From the NCBI GenBank assembly GCA_028691955.1, contig JAQUYH010000001.1, positions 1 through 64,000 of the forward strand: a stretch of 64,000 bases of DNA, written 5' to 3'. Both the position numbers and the translations under genes were made by a program. Below the pieces are notes generated by a model. The model was not told where the DNA came from, searched no databases, and saw nothing but the letters and a program-made list of their open reading frames with translations. Source of the stretch: Bacilli bacterium (GTDB lineage: Bacteria; Bacillota_I; Bacilli_A; RF39; UBA660). Shown piece after piece: positions 32,607 through 40,913 of the stretch; the stretch's first letter is position 1; the number at the start of each line of letters is the position of its first letter.

Positions 32607-33103
32607 TGGATATAAAAAAAATAGTAAGACTTGCTATGTTTTTATCTTTAGCTATTGTCCTTAGCATTCTAGAAAGTTTTATCCCAATTTTTAATGGAAT
32701 GATTCCAGGACTAAAATTAGGACTGGCCAATATTGTTATTTTAGTTATACTTTATTTATATGGTTTTAAAGACGCTATATATATAAGCATACTTAGAGTC
32801 ATAATGGTAGGAATGCTTAGAACAGGACTTTTCAGCATCACTTTCTTCTTTAGTTTTAGCGGGGCTATTTTAAGCATTATAATGATGACCATATTTAAAA
32901 AAATATCATTATTTTCAGTAGTAGGAGTTAGCATTATAGGATCAATATTTCATTCAATTGGGCAAGTAATTATTGCTATATTCTTATTAAATACCCCAAA
33001 TATGATATATTATTTACCATATTTATTGCTTTTTGCCATTCCTTCTGGAATTATAACAGGACTAATTAGTAAAGAACTAATAAATCGCATGAAAGATAGT
33101 TAA
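32606..33103 (+). CDS. Gx transporter family protein (EetB-like, heptaprenyl diphosphate synthase component I family)
   Basis: A 165-residue protein with five or six TM helices: LAIVLSILESFIP, GLKLGLANIVILVILYLYG (motif GLKLGLAN), FRVGMLRTGLFS-type segment and a C-terminal LLFAIPSGIITGL. Matches PF07456, named after heptaprenyl diphosphate synthase component I but now often called Gx transporter. Beside NusG-II and ApbE this fits EetB of flavin-based extracellular electron transfer, which may help route quinone electrons or handle flavin; a transport or isoprenoid role is the alternative. Last gene of the operon, with an intrinsic terminator. Confidence 0.82.
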   Translation: MDIKKIVRLAMFLSLAIVLSILESFIPIFNGMIPGLKLGLANIVILVILYLYGFKDAIYISILRVIMVGMLRTGLFSITFFFSFSGAILSIIMMTIFKKISLFSVVGVSIIGSIFHSIGQVIIAIFLLNTPNMIYYLPYLLLFAIPSGIITGLISKELINRMKDS

Positions 33104-33119
33104 AAAACTATCTTTTTTT
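33092..33119 (+). terminator. Intrinsic terminator
   Basis: AAAGATAGT pairs with ACTATCTTT around TAAAAA, followed by T-run; closes the apbE operon. Confidence 0.9.
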
Positions 33120-33190
33120 ATGCCATTTTACACTTTAAAATAAAAAATGTCTTTACAAAAAATAATATTAATAGTAGAATAATGGTAGAC

Positions 33191-33220
33191 AGTGGCAATT
33201 AGTGGTGAAAAGTGGTGATT
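33191..33220 (+). promoter_or_regulatory. MraZ box (three AGTGG repeats)
   Basis: AGTGG occurs at 33191, 33201 and 33211, exactly ten bases apart, directly before the mraZ start. MraZ is known to bind such repeats and repress its own operon. The third repeat doubles as the region of the ribosome site, so binding could also affect translation-start access on DNA readout. Confidence 0.85.
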
Positions 33221-33222
33221 TT

Positions 33223-33654
33223 ATGTTTATGGGGGAATATCATCAAAAGATTGATGATAAAGGCAGAATTATTGTTCCATCAAAATTAAGATATGATTTA
33301 GGGGAAACCTTCATTGTAACTAGAGGATTAGATAACTGTTTATTCATTTATCCAAAAGAAGAATGGAATAATATTGTAAGTAAATATAAAGAATTACCAA
33401 ACACAAAAGATGCTAGAAATTTCATGCGTTTCTTCTTATCTGGAGCAAACACTTGTGAGTTTGATAAGCAAGGAAGAATTAATATATCCGCACCACTAAT
33501 CAAATATGCATCATTAGATAAAGACTGTATCATCATAGGAGTTAATGAAAGACTAGAAATCTGGAGTAAAGATTTATGGGGAAAATTTATTGAAGAAAAT
33601 GAAGAAAATTTATCTGATATTGCAGATAATTTATTCAAGGTAAACTTAGGATAA
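33223..33654 (+). CDS. mraZ: Transcriptional regulator MraZ
   Basis: A 143-residue AbrB-like double-domain regulator of the division and cell-wall (dcw) cluster. MFMGEYHQKIDDKGRIIVPSK at the start and CEFDKQGRINISAPL in the second half show the two DxxGR repeats. ATG 33223 gives the standard MFMGEY N-terminus. It overlaps rsmH by one base. The three AGTGG repeats just upstream are its expected operator, so it most likely represses its own operon (mraZ-rsmH-ftsL-PBP). Confidence 0.97.
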   Translation: MFMGEYHQKIDDKGRIIVPSKLRYDLGETFIVTRGLDNCLFIYPKEEWNNIVSKYKELPNTKDARNFMRFFLSGANTCEFDKQGRINISAPLIKYASLDKDCIIIGVNERLEIWSKDLWGKFIEENEENLSDIADNLFKVNLG

Positions 33655-34556
33655 TGCATATAAGCGTTTTACTAAATGAAGCCATAGAATATCTAAATTT
33701 AAAAGACTCTAGTACAGTAGTTGATATGACATTAGGTTATGGTGGCCACAGCAGTCTAATTTTAAAAGAGATTAAGAAGGGGTTCTTATTCGCCTTTGAT
33801 CAAGATGAAGAAGCTATAAAAGCAAGTGAAGTAAAATTAAAAAAAATAGGTAACAATTATAAAATAATCAAATCCAATTTTGTGAAAATAAAAAATTATG
33901 TAAAGCAAGCTGATGCCATACTTTATGATCTTGGTGTATCTAGCCCACAATTAGACGAAAAAGAAAGAGGATTTAGTTTTCATCAAGATTATGAATTAGA
34001 TATGAGAATGGATAAAAGCAATCCTCTAACAGCAAAAATAATTGCAAATGAGTATCCATATGAAAAATTAATAAAAATATTTAGAGAATATGGCGAAGAA
34101 AAATATGCAAGTAGTATAGCAAAAAAGATAGTAGAAGAAAGAAAAACAAAAGAAATTAATACCACACTAGAACTAGTTGATATTATATCCAGTTCTGTAC
34201 CATTTAAGTATAAGCGTGAGCATCATCCGGCAAGAAAAGTATTTCAAGCCATAAGGATAGAAGTAAATGATGAATTAAATGTGTTTGAGAAATCTTTAAA
34301 AGATGCTTTAGATGTATTAAATGTAGGTGGCAGAGTATGTGTTATTACATTTCATTCACTAGAAGACAGAATATGTAAAAAGATATTTAAAGAATATTCT
34401 GAAATTGATAATAATTTAAAAAAATTACCTATAATTCCGGAAGACAAAATGCCATCATTTAAATTAATAACTAAATTAACTCCTTCAAAAGAGGAGATAG
34501 AACAAAACCCAAGAAGTAGAAGTGCAACACTAAGAGTTATTGAAAAAATAAAATAG
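33654..34556 (+). CDS. rsmH: 16S rRNA (cytosine(1402)-N4)-methyltransferase RsmH
   Basis: A 300-residue SAM methyltransferase that modifies C1402 in the 30S P-site. HISVLLNEAIEYL opening, VVDMTLGYGGHS (SAM motif, about 23-34), DQDEEAI, ILYDLGVSSPQLD (about 96-108), GFSFHQDYELDMRMD and the C-terminal CVITFHSLEDRI and RSRSATLRVIEK are all present. Second gene of the dcw cluster, overlapping mraZ by one base. Confidence 0.98.
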   Translation: MHISVLLNEAIEYLNLKDSSTVVDMTLGYGGHSSLILKEIKKGFLFAFDQDEEAIKASEVKLKKIGNNYKIIKSNFVKIKNYVKQADAILYDLGVSSPQLDEKERGFSFHQDYELDMRMDKSNPLTAKIIANEYPYEKLIKIFREYGEEKYASSIAKKIVEERKTKEINTTLELVDIISSSVPFKYKREHHPARKVFQAIRIEVNDELNVFEKSLKDALDVLNVGGRVCVITFHSLEDRICKKIFKEYSEIDNNLKKLPIIPEDKMPSFKLITKLTPSKEEIEQNPRSRSATLRVIEKIK

Positions 34557-34564
34557 GAGAATCT

Positions 34565-34861
34565 ATGAAAAGACCTAAGAAAAGAAAACTAAAACTGCTT
34601 AAGATTGAAAAATTACTTTATGCAACGGCTGGATTATGTATGATCGGCATAGTTTTATTAAGGGTTTTTTTTGGCGCTAATATTGGTAATTTAAAATTAG
34701 AGATAGAAAAGCTTAATTTAGAACTAACAAATCAAAACAAAAAAAATGAAAGTTTGGTAATGAAAGTTAATGAACTTACTTCATTTGATAATGTTAAAGA
34801 TGTTGTCAAAGACCTTGGATTAGCGTATAATAAAGATAATATTATAATTGTAGACGACTAA
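34565..34861 (+). CDS. FtsL-like cell-division protein
   Basis: A 98-residue bitopic protein: a basic cytoplasmic tail (KRPKKRKLKLLK), one TM helix (about 19-36), then a heptad-patterned coiled coil (KLEIEKLNLELTNQNKKNES) and a short C-terminal segment VVKDLGLAYNKDNI typical of FtsL/DivIC proteins. Located between rsmH and the PBP gene, the exact position of ftsL in Bacillota dcw clusters. It would bridge the division PBP and other divisome proteins. Sequence conservation in this family is low, so the name rests on topology and position. Confidence 0.85.
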   Translation: MKRPKKRKLKLLKIEKLLYATAGLCMIGIVLLRVFFGANIGNLKLEIEKLNLELTNQNKKNESLVMKVNELTSFDNVKDVVKDLGLAYNKDNIIIVDD

Positions 34862-34869
34862 GAGGTGAT

Positions 34870-37044
34870 ATGATGAATAAAAATAATCGTTGGAAGTTTC
34901 CTAAGGTTGTTTTTGCTATATTCTTAGTTGTTTTTTTGTGCCTTTATTTACAATATGCTTATTTAGCTTTATCTCCTAGCATATATGGAATTAATATGGA
35001 TTCCTTCGCTGCTCAAAGAAGTACATTTTCGACAGTATTAAGTGCCAAAAGAGGGAACATTTACGACATAGATAGCAATATATTAGCTACAAATATAAGT
35101 TCATATACTGTTATTGCTTATTTAGATCCAAATAGAAGCAATAAATCAACTACGCTACTTCATGTTGTTGATAAAGAATTCACTGCTAAATCTTTAGCTC
35201 CTATCTTAAATATGGAAGAAGACTATATCTTAGAATTACTTAATAGAGATGTTAAACAAGTAGAATTAGGCCCTGGTGGTAGAGGAATAACAGAGTTAAC
35301 CAAAGAAGCAATTGAAAACTTGAATTTACCAGGAATTGATTTTATAGAATCACAAAAAAGATATTACCCAAATGGTAATTTTGCTTCATACATTATTGGT
35401 TATGCTAGAACAGTAGAAGTTGATACAAATGGGGATGATGTAGAAGATTCAGAAGAAATCGAAGGAGAACTTGGTATTGAATCAAAATATGATGAAATGC
35501 TAAGGGGAACTGACGGGTATATTTCATATCAAAAGGATCGTTTTGGTTATAAAATACCAGATACTAAAGAAGAAAAAGTAGATGCTGTAAATGGTGATGA
35601 TATATATTTAACACTTGACTCAAATATTCAAAGATTTACGGAAAGTGCTGTAAAAGAAGCAACAGAAGAATATGATCCAGAGTGGATGTTTATTATGGTA
35701 ATGGATGCTAAAACAGGTGATATATTAGCTTCATCATCATCTCCATCATTTGATCCAAATATTAGAGACATTACAAATTATGAAAATCCATTATCTTCTT
35801 ATGTATATGAACCAGGTTCAGTTATGAAGACATATACTTACATGTGTGCTATTGAAAAAGGAACTTATGTTGGAAGTCAAACCTTTTTATCAGGCTCTAT
35901 TGTAGTAGATAATGAAGGCAGTGTAATAAGTGATTGGAATCCTTCAGGCTGGGGAATGCTAACATATGACCAAGGATATGCATATTCATCCAATGTTGGT
36001 ATAACTAATATTTTAAAAAACTTTATTGATAAAAATGATTTAAGAGACTGCTTAGATAGTTATGGATTTGGTAAACAAACGGGAGTCGAACTGGCAAGAG
36101 AATTAACTGGAAGCATTGAATTTAATTACCCAGTAGAAATAGCGGCAGCCGGCTTTGGTCAAGGAATTACTATAACTCCAATTCAACAATTACAAGCACT
36201 TACTATCATAGCTAATGACGGAATAATGTTAAAACCACATATCATATCTAAAATAGTAGATCCAAATACTGGTGAAATATTATATGAATCATCTAGAGAA
36301 GAATTAGGACAAATAGTTAGTAAGGCTACTACTGATAAAATAAAAGAATTAATGGATGATGCAGTTAACGCCAGTTGGGCGCCAACTAGTGCTGCTTCCT
36401 TTAAAATTGATGGCTTAAATGTAATAGGCAAATCAGGAACCGCTCAAATATTTAATAATATTACAAACTCATATGAAGCAGGAGCTAATGATTATGTATT
36501 TTCTTTTGCTGGAATGTTTCCAGGAGATAATCCAGATATAATAATATATGCCGCTATGAAAAAACCCACACATTCTACGGCAATCGGTATTATTAAAGCT
36601 ACTAAATCAGTCATGGAAAATGTAGGAAAATATTTACAATTAACAGATGATAGCGAAAATGATTTAGAAGAAATAACACTTACGTCTTATATAAATAAAG
36701 ACATTTCTATATTAGATGATTTAAAAGATACTTTAAATGTTGTAGTGATTGGTGATGGGCAAAGAATCATAAATCAGTATCCATCTAGTGGTAAAGTTTT
36801 ATTAGAAGGAGAAAAATTATTTATTATTACTAATGCATCAACCACTATTATGCCAAACTTAAAAGGATATTCTGAAAGTGATGCTAAAGTGTTACTTGGA
36901 CTATTAGATATAGACTACACAATAGAAGGATATGGATATGTAACTTCACAGTCTATATCTTCCGGCCAAATAGTAGACGGAGTTGTTAATCTCGTTTTAG
37001 AAAATAAATCTTATATTGAAGAAGAAAGTGAGGAAGAATCGTGA
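34870..37044 (+). CDS. Division penicillin-binding protein (class B PBP2/SpoVD type) with PASTA domains
   Basis: A 724-residue peptidoglycan transpeptidase. N-terminal TM anchor (about 12-30), RGNIYD.....LATN pedestal start, PBP dimer domain (about 55-220), transpeptidase domain with SVMK (about 317), SSN (about 372) and KSGTAQ (about 520), and two C-terminal PASTA-like domains (about 600-715; ISILDDLKDTLNVVVI and MPNLKGYSESDAKVLLG). The second ATG (34873) has better spacing from GAGGTGAT. Cross-links septal wall; PASTA parts bind muropeptides as in PBP2x. Follows ftsL by eight bases; overlaps the next gene by four. Confidence 0.95.
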   Translation: MMNKNNRWKFPKVVFAIFLVVFLCLYLQYAYLALSPSIYGINMDSFAAQRSTFSTVLSAKRGNIYDIDSNILATNISSYTVIAYLDPNRSNKSTTLLHVVDKEFTAKSLAPILNMEEDYILELLNRDVKQVELGPGGRGITELTKEAIENLNLPGIDFIESQKRYYPNGNFASYIIGYARTVEVDTNGDDVEDSEEIEGELGIESKYDEMLRGTDGYISYQKDRFGYKIPDTKEEKVDAVNGDDIYLTLDSNIQRFTESAVKEATEEYDPEWMFIMVMDAKTGDILASSSSPSFDPNIRDITNYENPLSSYVYEPGSVMKTYTYMCAIEKGTYVGSQTFLSGSIVVDNEGSVISDWNPSGWGMLTYDQGYAYSSNVGITNILKNFIDKNDLRDCLDSYGFGKQTGVELARELTGSIEFNYPVEIAAAGFGQGITITPIQQLQALTIIANDGIMLKPHIISKIVDPNTGEILYESSREELGQIVSKATTDKIKELMDDAVNASWAPTSAASFKIDGLNVIGKSGTAQIFNNITNSYEAGANDYVFSFAGMFPGDNPDIIIYAAMKKPTHSTAIGIIKATKSVMENVGKYLQLTDDSENDLEEITLTSYINKDISILDDLKDTLNVVVIGDGQRIINQYPSSGKVLLEGEKLFIITNASTTIMPNLKGYSESDAKVLLGLLDIDYTIEGYGYVTSQSISSGQIVDGVVNLVLENKSYIEEESEEES

Positions 37045-37412
37045 AAAAGTGGATGATTATTACAATAATAGTAGTTTATACGGTTTTATTTGGGCTTATT
37101 ATTTTCTATTATTATAAAGATACAAAAAGCAAAAACCTTCTTGAAGCCAAAGTAGAAGAATTAGAGCCTATGCTAAATAGTTATTATGAAAATAGTTATG
37201 ATAGTGAAGATTTAGGTAAACTATTTTTATTCCCAGGTGAAACTAATTTAGAGTTTGATGATGATGGTATAATGAGTGGTGAAGCTTTTATTTATGAAGA
37301 TGGAACTATTGAAATAGCTCTATATGATGGAAAGTTCTGTGCTTATAAAAAAGATACTTTAGAAATTACTAGAACTGACATTAGTAATTGTGTTGTAAAT
37401 AAGACTAATTAA
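37041..37412 (+). CDS. Hypothetical membrane-anchored protein
   Basis: 123 residues: one N-terminal TM helix (about 4-24, IITIIVVYTVLFGLIIFYYY), a charged helix, then a small beta domain with DGIMSGEAFIYEDGTIEIALYDGKFCAYKK (Gly/Asp turns; a Cys pair near 106 and 119). I recognise no family. It overlaps the PBP gene by four bases and a terminator follows, so it is the last gene of the mraZ operon. In many Bacillota mraY would come next; here it does not. A division or wall-linked role is plausible only by position. Confidence 0.6.
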   Translation: MKKWMIITIIVVYTVLFGLIIFYYYKDTKSKNLLEAKVEELEPMLNSYYENSYDSEDLGKLFLFPGETNLEFDDDGIMSGEAFIYEDGTIEIALYDGKFCAYKKDTLEITRTDISNCVVNKTN

Positions 37413-37423
37413 ATAGTCTTTTT
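37401..37423 (+). terminator. Intrinsic terminator of the mraZ operon
   Basis: AAGACTA pairs with TAGTCTT around ATTAAA, followed by T residues; overlaps the last stop codon. Confidence 0.85.
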
Positions 37424-37426
37424 ATA

Positions 37427-37456
37427 TTGACAAATAATGCTATTTTTGTTATCATT
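37427..37456 (+). promoter_or_regulatory. Promoter of tRNA-His
   Basis: TTGACA at 37427-37432 and TATCAT at 37451-37456 with an 18-base spacer, 11 bases before the tRNA. It starts directly after the previous terminator. Confidence 0.75.
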
Positions 37457-37467
37457 TAGTAGTTGTG

Positions 37468-37543
37468 GCGGATATGGTGAAGTGGTTAACACGGTGGATT
37501 GTGGTTCCATTATTCGTGGGTTCGATCCCCACTATTCGTCCCA
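37468..37543 (+). tRNA. tRNA-His(GTG)
   Basis: A 76-base cloverleaf with the extra G-1 (37468) facing discriminator C73 (37540), the tRNA-His identity pair. Acceptor GCGGATA/TATTCGT (two G-T pairs), anticodon GTG in the loop TTGTGGT, T-arm GTGGG/TTCGATC/CCCAC, encoded CCA at 37541-37543. Monocistronic with its own promoter and terminator. Confidence 0.95.
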
Positions 37544-37552
37544 GTTGTAATT

Positions 37553-37587
37553 AACGAACTTTCAATATTGAGGTTCGTTTTCTTTTT
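37553..37587 (+). terminator. Intrinsic terminator of tRNA-His
   Basis: AACGAAC pairs with GTTCGTT over a 13-base loop, followed by TTCTTTTT. Confidence 0.8.
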
Positions 37588-37622
37588 ATAGAAAATAGTA
37601 TATAATTGGAATAGGTGATTAT

Positions 37623-38273
37623 ATGAGCAAAAAGTATCTGTTTAGTGGTGGGGATCTTTTTACTGAAGAACAAATTAAGGTTTTAAGACAGGATCTTAAA
37701 GGAAAAAGTAATTTGGTATCTATAGGTGCTAAAAGAGAATACGAAAAAAATGATAAGTATTTTTATGGAACAATAGACACTAATAGTGTAGAAAAACAGT
37801 TCTCTTTTAGTGACTTGAACCAGTTTAGTTTGATAGATGGAAGAACACCAAGAAAAGAAGGGTTAGAATTACTAGAAAAAGCTGATATTATATATCTTCA
37901 AGGCGGAGATCCTTTTGCTCAATTAGACTATATTAGAAATAATAATTACGATAAGTTTCTAAAAGACTATAAAGGCATAATTATAGGTTTCAGCGCAGGT
38001 AGTATGAATTTGAGTAAAATCTCCTTCTATTCAAAAGATGAAGATTATCCGGAAACTTGTTTCTATGAAGGATTAGGATTAGTTAATATAACAATAGATC
38101 CACATTTTGATATTACAGACAATAGTAGAATAAATGAACTAAAAGAATGTTCATTAAAAAAAGAAATAATAGGATTGCCAGATAATTCATTAATTATAGT
38201 AGATGAAAATGATAATATTATTGAGTACGGTGCAAATTACAAGTATAGTAATGGAGCACTGCGAGATAAATAG
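37623..38273 (+). CDS. Peptidase S51 (Type 1 glutamine amidotransferase-like) family protein
   Basis: A 216-residue PepE-like protein. YLQGGDPFAQLDYI (about 92-105) matches the family's GGxxF/D motif, IIGFSAGSMNL (about 119-129) holds the nucleophile Ser, and ITIDPHFD (about 156-163) contains the expected His; these form the Ser-His-Glu/Asp site of dipeptidase E and cyanophycinase relatives. Substrate likely a short peptide with N-terminal Asp, unproven. Extended -10-like TATAAT, AGGTGAT and ATG are closely spaced. The gap 38274-38381 after it holds only an AGCGAT/ATCGCT inverted repeat. Confidence 0.88.
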   Translation: MSKKYLFSGGDLFTEEQIKVLRQDLKGKSNLVSIGAKREYEKNDKYFYGTIDTNSVEKQFSFSDLNQFSLIDGRTPRKEGLELLEKADIIYLQGGDPFAQLDYIRNNNYDKFLKDYKGIIIGFSAGSMNLSKISFYSKDEDYPETCFYEGLGLVNITIDPHFDITDNSRINELKECSLKKEIIGLPDNSLIIVDENDNIIEYGANYKYSNGALRDK

Positions 38274-38381
38274 TATATCTTTAAAAAAGAGCGATAATAT
38301 AAAATGTTTAAATTAAAAGTTTCAATCTTGCCTACCAATCGCTTAAAATGTAATAGATTAAGTTTTCAATAAGGAGGATTT

Positions 38382-38855
38382 ATGGAAGCAAAAATAACAA
38401 ATTATGAATCAAAATATGCACAATCCATTTCTGATATTATTACAAGAAATTTATTAGAAATAAATAGTAAAGATTATGGAATAAAAGCGATGAAGGAACA
38501 TGCTTTAAATTTCACACCAAAAAAAATAGAGGAATACTCTCAAACTGGAAAAATATTTGTTGCATTAATTGAAGAAAAAGTCGTAGGAACATTAAGAGTT
38601 GATAAATATTGGTATGGTAATGAATATGATTACGTTTTTCTTACTATTTTTGTATTACCAGAAATTCATAGAATGGGTATTGGTAAAAAATTAATAGAAG
38701 AGGGAGAAAAATATGTGAAAAATATGAATGGAAAAAGCATAAAAATTCCCGCTTCAGTATATGGTCATGAATTTTACATAAAAATGGGATATAAAGATAT
38801 AAATGGAAATATACCTGATGAAGATAATTGCATCTGGATGAATAAAAACATTTAA
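38382..38855 (+). CDS. GNAT-family N-acetyltransferase
   Basis: A 157-residue single GNAT domain. The acetyl-CoA pyrophosphate loop is at about 104-112 (HRMGIGKKL, the R/QxxGxG/A motif), preceded by the beta4 strand FLTIFVLPEI. C-terminal SVYGHEFYIKMGYKD fits the last strand and helix. Substrate unknown. AAGGAGG precedes the ATG. The downstream sequence holds a HAD pseudogene. Confidence 0.9.
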   Translation: MEAKITNYESKYAQSISDIITRNLLEINSKDYGIKAMKEHALNFTPKKIEEYSQTGKIFVALIEEKVVGTLRVDKYWYGNEYDYVFLTIFVLPEIHRMGIGKKLIEEGEKYVKNMNGKSIKIPASVYGHEFYIKMGYKDINGNIPDEDNCIWMNKNI

Positions 38856-38902
38856 TATTTAATAATAAATATGCAGTAATTTAATCAATTAAAAAAGAAA
38901 TA

Positions 38903-39301
38903 ATGAAAATTAGTGAAGAAATGGAATTAAAAGGGAACTGTGTTTTAACTCCAATCTATCCAACAAAGCTTGTTATTGATTTAGAAAGTTTAGAATTATG
39001 TAGAGAAATATCTGAATTTATAAATACTAACTTTTGTGAGGTAAAACCATATGCTATTTTTGCCGGTAACAAATATAATCTTGTTGAAGTCATTTCCAAA
39101 AGGACAGATAAAGACAAAGCAATAGAAGAACTATTAACCAAAGAGAATCCTGATGAAATATATACTATAGGTGATGGTCTAACGATTTAGAAATGATAAA
39201 AAAATACCATGGTTATGGTATGACTAATTCAGAAAAGTGCATAATAGAAATTGCGAGTAAGTTATATGATAATGTATACGAATTAATAAAAGAACTTATT
39301 T
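38903..39301 (+). pseudogene. Broken HAD-superfamily (Cof-like) hydrolase
   Basis: The open frame 38903-39190 encodes the cap and motif IV region of a Cof-type hydrolase, ending ...DEIYTIGDG then LTI and a stop. In the next frame the protein continues as NDLEMIKKYHGYGMTN and a helix to a TAG at 39299-39301; adding one base after GGT (about 39178) restores the GDGxNDLEMI motif. The N-terminal DxDGT nucleophile half is absent: only 47 bases separate the frame from the GNAT gene. Start ATG 38903 has no good ribosome site. A 5'-truncated, frameshifted remnant. Confidence 0.75.
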
Positions 39302-39778
39302 AGTCTTATATTTTAATAATAAATTAATTATTTCATCTTTAGGTTTAAAAAACCCTCTTTTTAAAACACTAATCTGCTTACGATTAAAAAACAGTTTAAT
39401 CGGAAAAATCTCATCTAAATCATACTTAATTTTTTGTTTTTCAAGGTAACTACACATAAAAATTTTGCAAGCAATATTTTTGTTAGTACATGTTCCGTTT
39501 ATTAAGTGTTTACAAAGACCAACTCTAAATTGATAGCAACATCCATTTTCAATATGAACTGATTTTCCAAGTCTATTCGCAATACATCTTCCATTTTGAA
39601 AATCACAATAATTATGAATTTTCATATCGCTATCTATATAATCACAAATATAATCAAAAATTAAACTATATTGTTTTTTTATATCATCTTCAGCAATAAT
39701 TTTATTGATTTTTGAAGCAAATAATTTTTCATCTAAACCATAATTTTTAAAAGAACTAATATCTATAACTTTTCCCAT
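39296..39778 (-). CDS. Cysteine-rich hypothetical protein
   Basis: A 160-residue soluble protein. The centre (about 58-110) has many Cys: NYCDFQNGRC, NGCCYQFRVGLC, INGTC, IACKIFMC, so eight to nine Cys in 52 residues, suggesting bound metal (zinc or an iron-sulfur cluster) rather than disulfides in this cytosolic protein. It starts with VIDISSFKNYGLDEKL and ends in a basic helical tail. I do not recognise a characterised family. ATG 39778 follows GGTGAG. It converges on the HAD remnant and overlaps its end by six bases. Confidence 0.7.
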   Translation of the reverse strand: MGKVIDISSFKNYGLDEKLFASKINKIIAEDDIKKQYSLIFDYICDYIDSDMKIHNYCDFQNGRCIANRLGKSVHIENGCCYQFRVGLCKHLINGTCTNKNIACKIFMCSYLEKQKIKYDLDEIFPIKLFFNRKQISVLKRGFFKPKDEIINLLLKYKTK

Positions 39779-39890
39779 TTATACTCACCATTTAAATTTT
39801 AGCACAACTTGTTGATAAAATAGCCATAATAAGCCTTTAAAATTTTAAAATTATATTGTATAATACTTCTCTATAGAAAAAGGGGATATC

Positions 39891-40421
39891 ATGACAAAAT
39901 TAGAATTATATCAACAATCAACAATTATAAATAGTCCTAAACTTATAAAAGCAAACAACGCTTTTATTTTAGATGATGGAAGCTTTTACCTTGCTAAAGG
40001 GTATACTGGCGGTAATTTCATTAAGCAAATAGAAAGCTCGTCACTAATGATTTTAAGAGAATTAGTTGGGTATGATATAAAAAGAAATGAAGTTGCTGAT
40101 TATTTTAATAAATTGGGGATAAATTATAGAAAAGTAATAACTTCTGGTAATCCATATTTTTATTATCTTAAACAAATCTTAGTTGACTATTATGGATATG
40201 CTCTTTTTGCTAGAAGAGAAGACAATTTTGAGTATATAAAAGAGCAAAGATTTTCTGATTGTTCAGCAACACCAAATCCAGCCAAGTTTAATAAAAAAGT
40301 GAAAAAGAAACAATTAGAAACATTAAAACTATTAATTCAATTAAATGATAGTGATCCTTTGTGTATAAAACCAGAGTGTACAATAAAAGAAGAAGTTGTA
40401 AAAGGCAGATTATTTATTTAA
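39891..40421 (+). CDS. Hypothetical protein
   Basis: A 176-residue soluble protein, not recognised. N-terminal part (FILDDGSFYLAKGYTGGNFIKQIE) reads as beta strands with a helix; the middle has LRELVGYDIKRNEVADYFNKLGI; the C-terminal part includes a basic NKKVKKKQLETLKLLIQL and two Cys (DPLCIKPECTI). Its TATAAT lies about 30 bases upstream and AAGGGG precedes the ATG. It is followed by the deaminase gene after 36 bases with its own promoter, so it is probably monocistronic. Confidence 0.6.
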   Translation: MTKLELYQQSTIINSPKLIKANNAFILDDGSFYLAKGYTGGNFIKQIESSSLMILRELVGYDIKRNEVADYFNKLGINYRKVITSGNPYFYYLKQILVDYYGYALFARREDNFEYIKEQRFSDCSATPNPAKFNKKVKKKQLETLKLLIQLNDSDPLCIKPECTIKEEVVKGRLFI

Positions 40422-40457
40422 TTTATTTTTTATTGTATAATAATAATAGGTGATAAT

Positions 40458-40913
40458 ATGAATAAAGATATAGAGTATATTAAAAGAGCTATAAACCTTT
40501 CTAAAAAAGGCACTTATCCATATGGAGCTGTAATTGTAAAAGATAATATTGTTATCGCAGAAGCCTATAGCGGAGAAGGAGATAATTTAGATCCAACGAA
40601 TCATGCTGAAACACTAGCCGTTAGAAAAGCATGTAAAAACATAGGAAGTAGTGATTTAAAAGGAGCTACAATATATTCTTCATGTGAACCTTGTTTTATG
40701 TGTTTCGGAACCATATGGTGGGCTAACATTTCCAAAATAGTTTATGCCGCCAATATAGAAGAAAGTAATAAAGTATTAAATACACCAATAGATATAGGCG
40801 TAGAAGAACTAAACAATAAAACCGGCAATTGTATTAAAATTACGGGTGGTATTTTAGAAGAAGAATCAGTTAAAGTTATGGAAGAATGGTTAAAAAATAA
40901 GGAGAAAATATGA
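40458..40913 (+). CDS. Nucleoside/guanine deaminase (CDA superfamily)
   Basis: A 151-residue zinc deaminase. Motifs: NHAETLAVRKAC (His-Ala-Glu catalytic site, about 51-62) and SCEPCFMCFGTIWWANISKIVYA with the PCxxC zinc ligands (about 79-101). This matches guanine deaminase GuaD of Bacillus more than tRNA adenosine deaminase TadA, since PxxxGAV is followed by the SGEGDNLDPTNHAE segment. TATAAT and AGGTGAT sit immediately upstream. Overlaps the HD hydrolase gene by four bases. Confidence 0.88.
   Translation: MNKDIEYIKRAINLSKKGTYPYGAVIVKDNIVIAEAYSGEGDNLDPTNHAETLAVRKACKNIGSSDLKGATIYSSCEPCFMCFGTIWWANISKIVYAANIEESNKVLNTPIDIGVEELNNKTGNCIKITGGILEEESVKVMEEWLKNKEKI

Noticed and set aside
38274-38381. 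Terminator after the S51 peptidase gene
   Set aside because: AGCGAT/ATCGCT inverted repeat has a long loop and no T-run.
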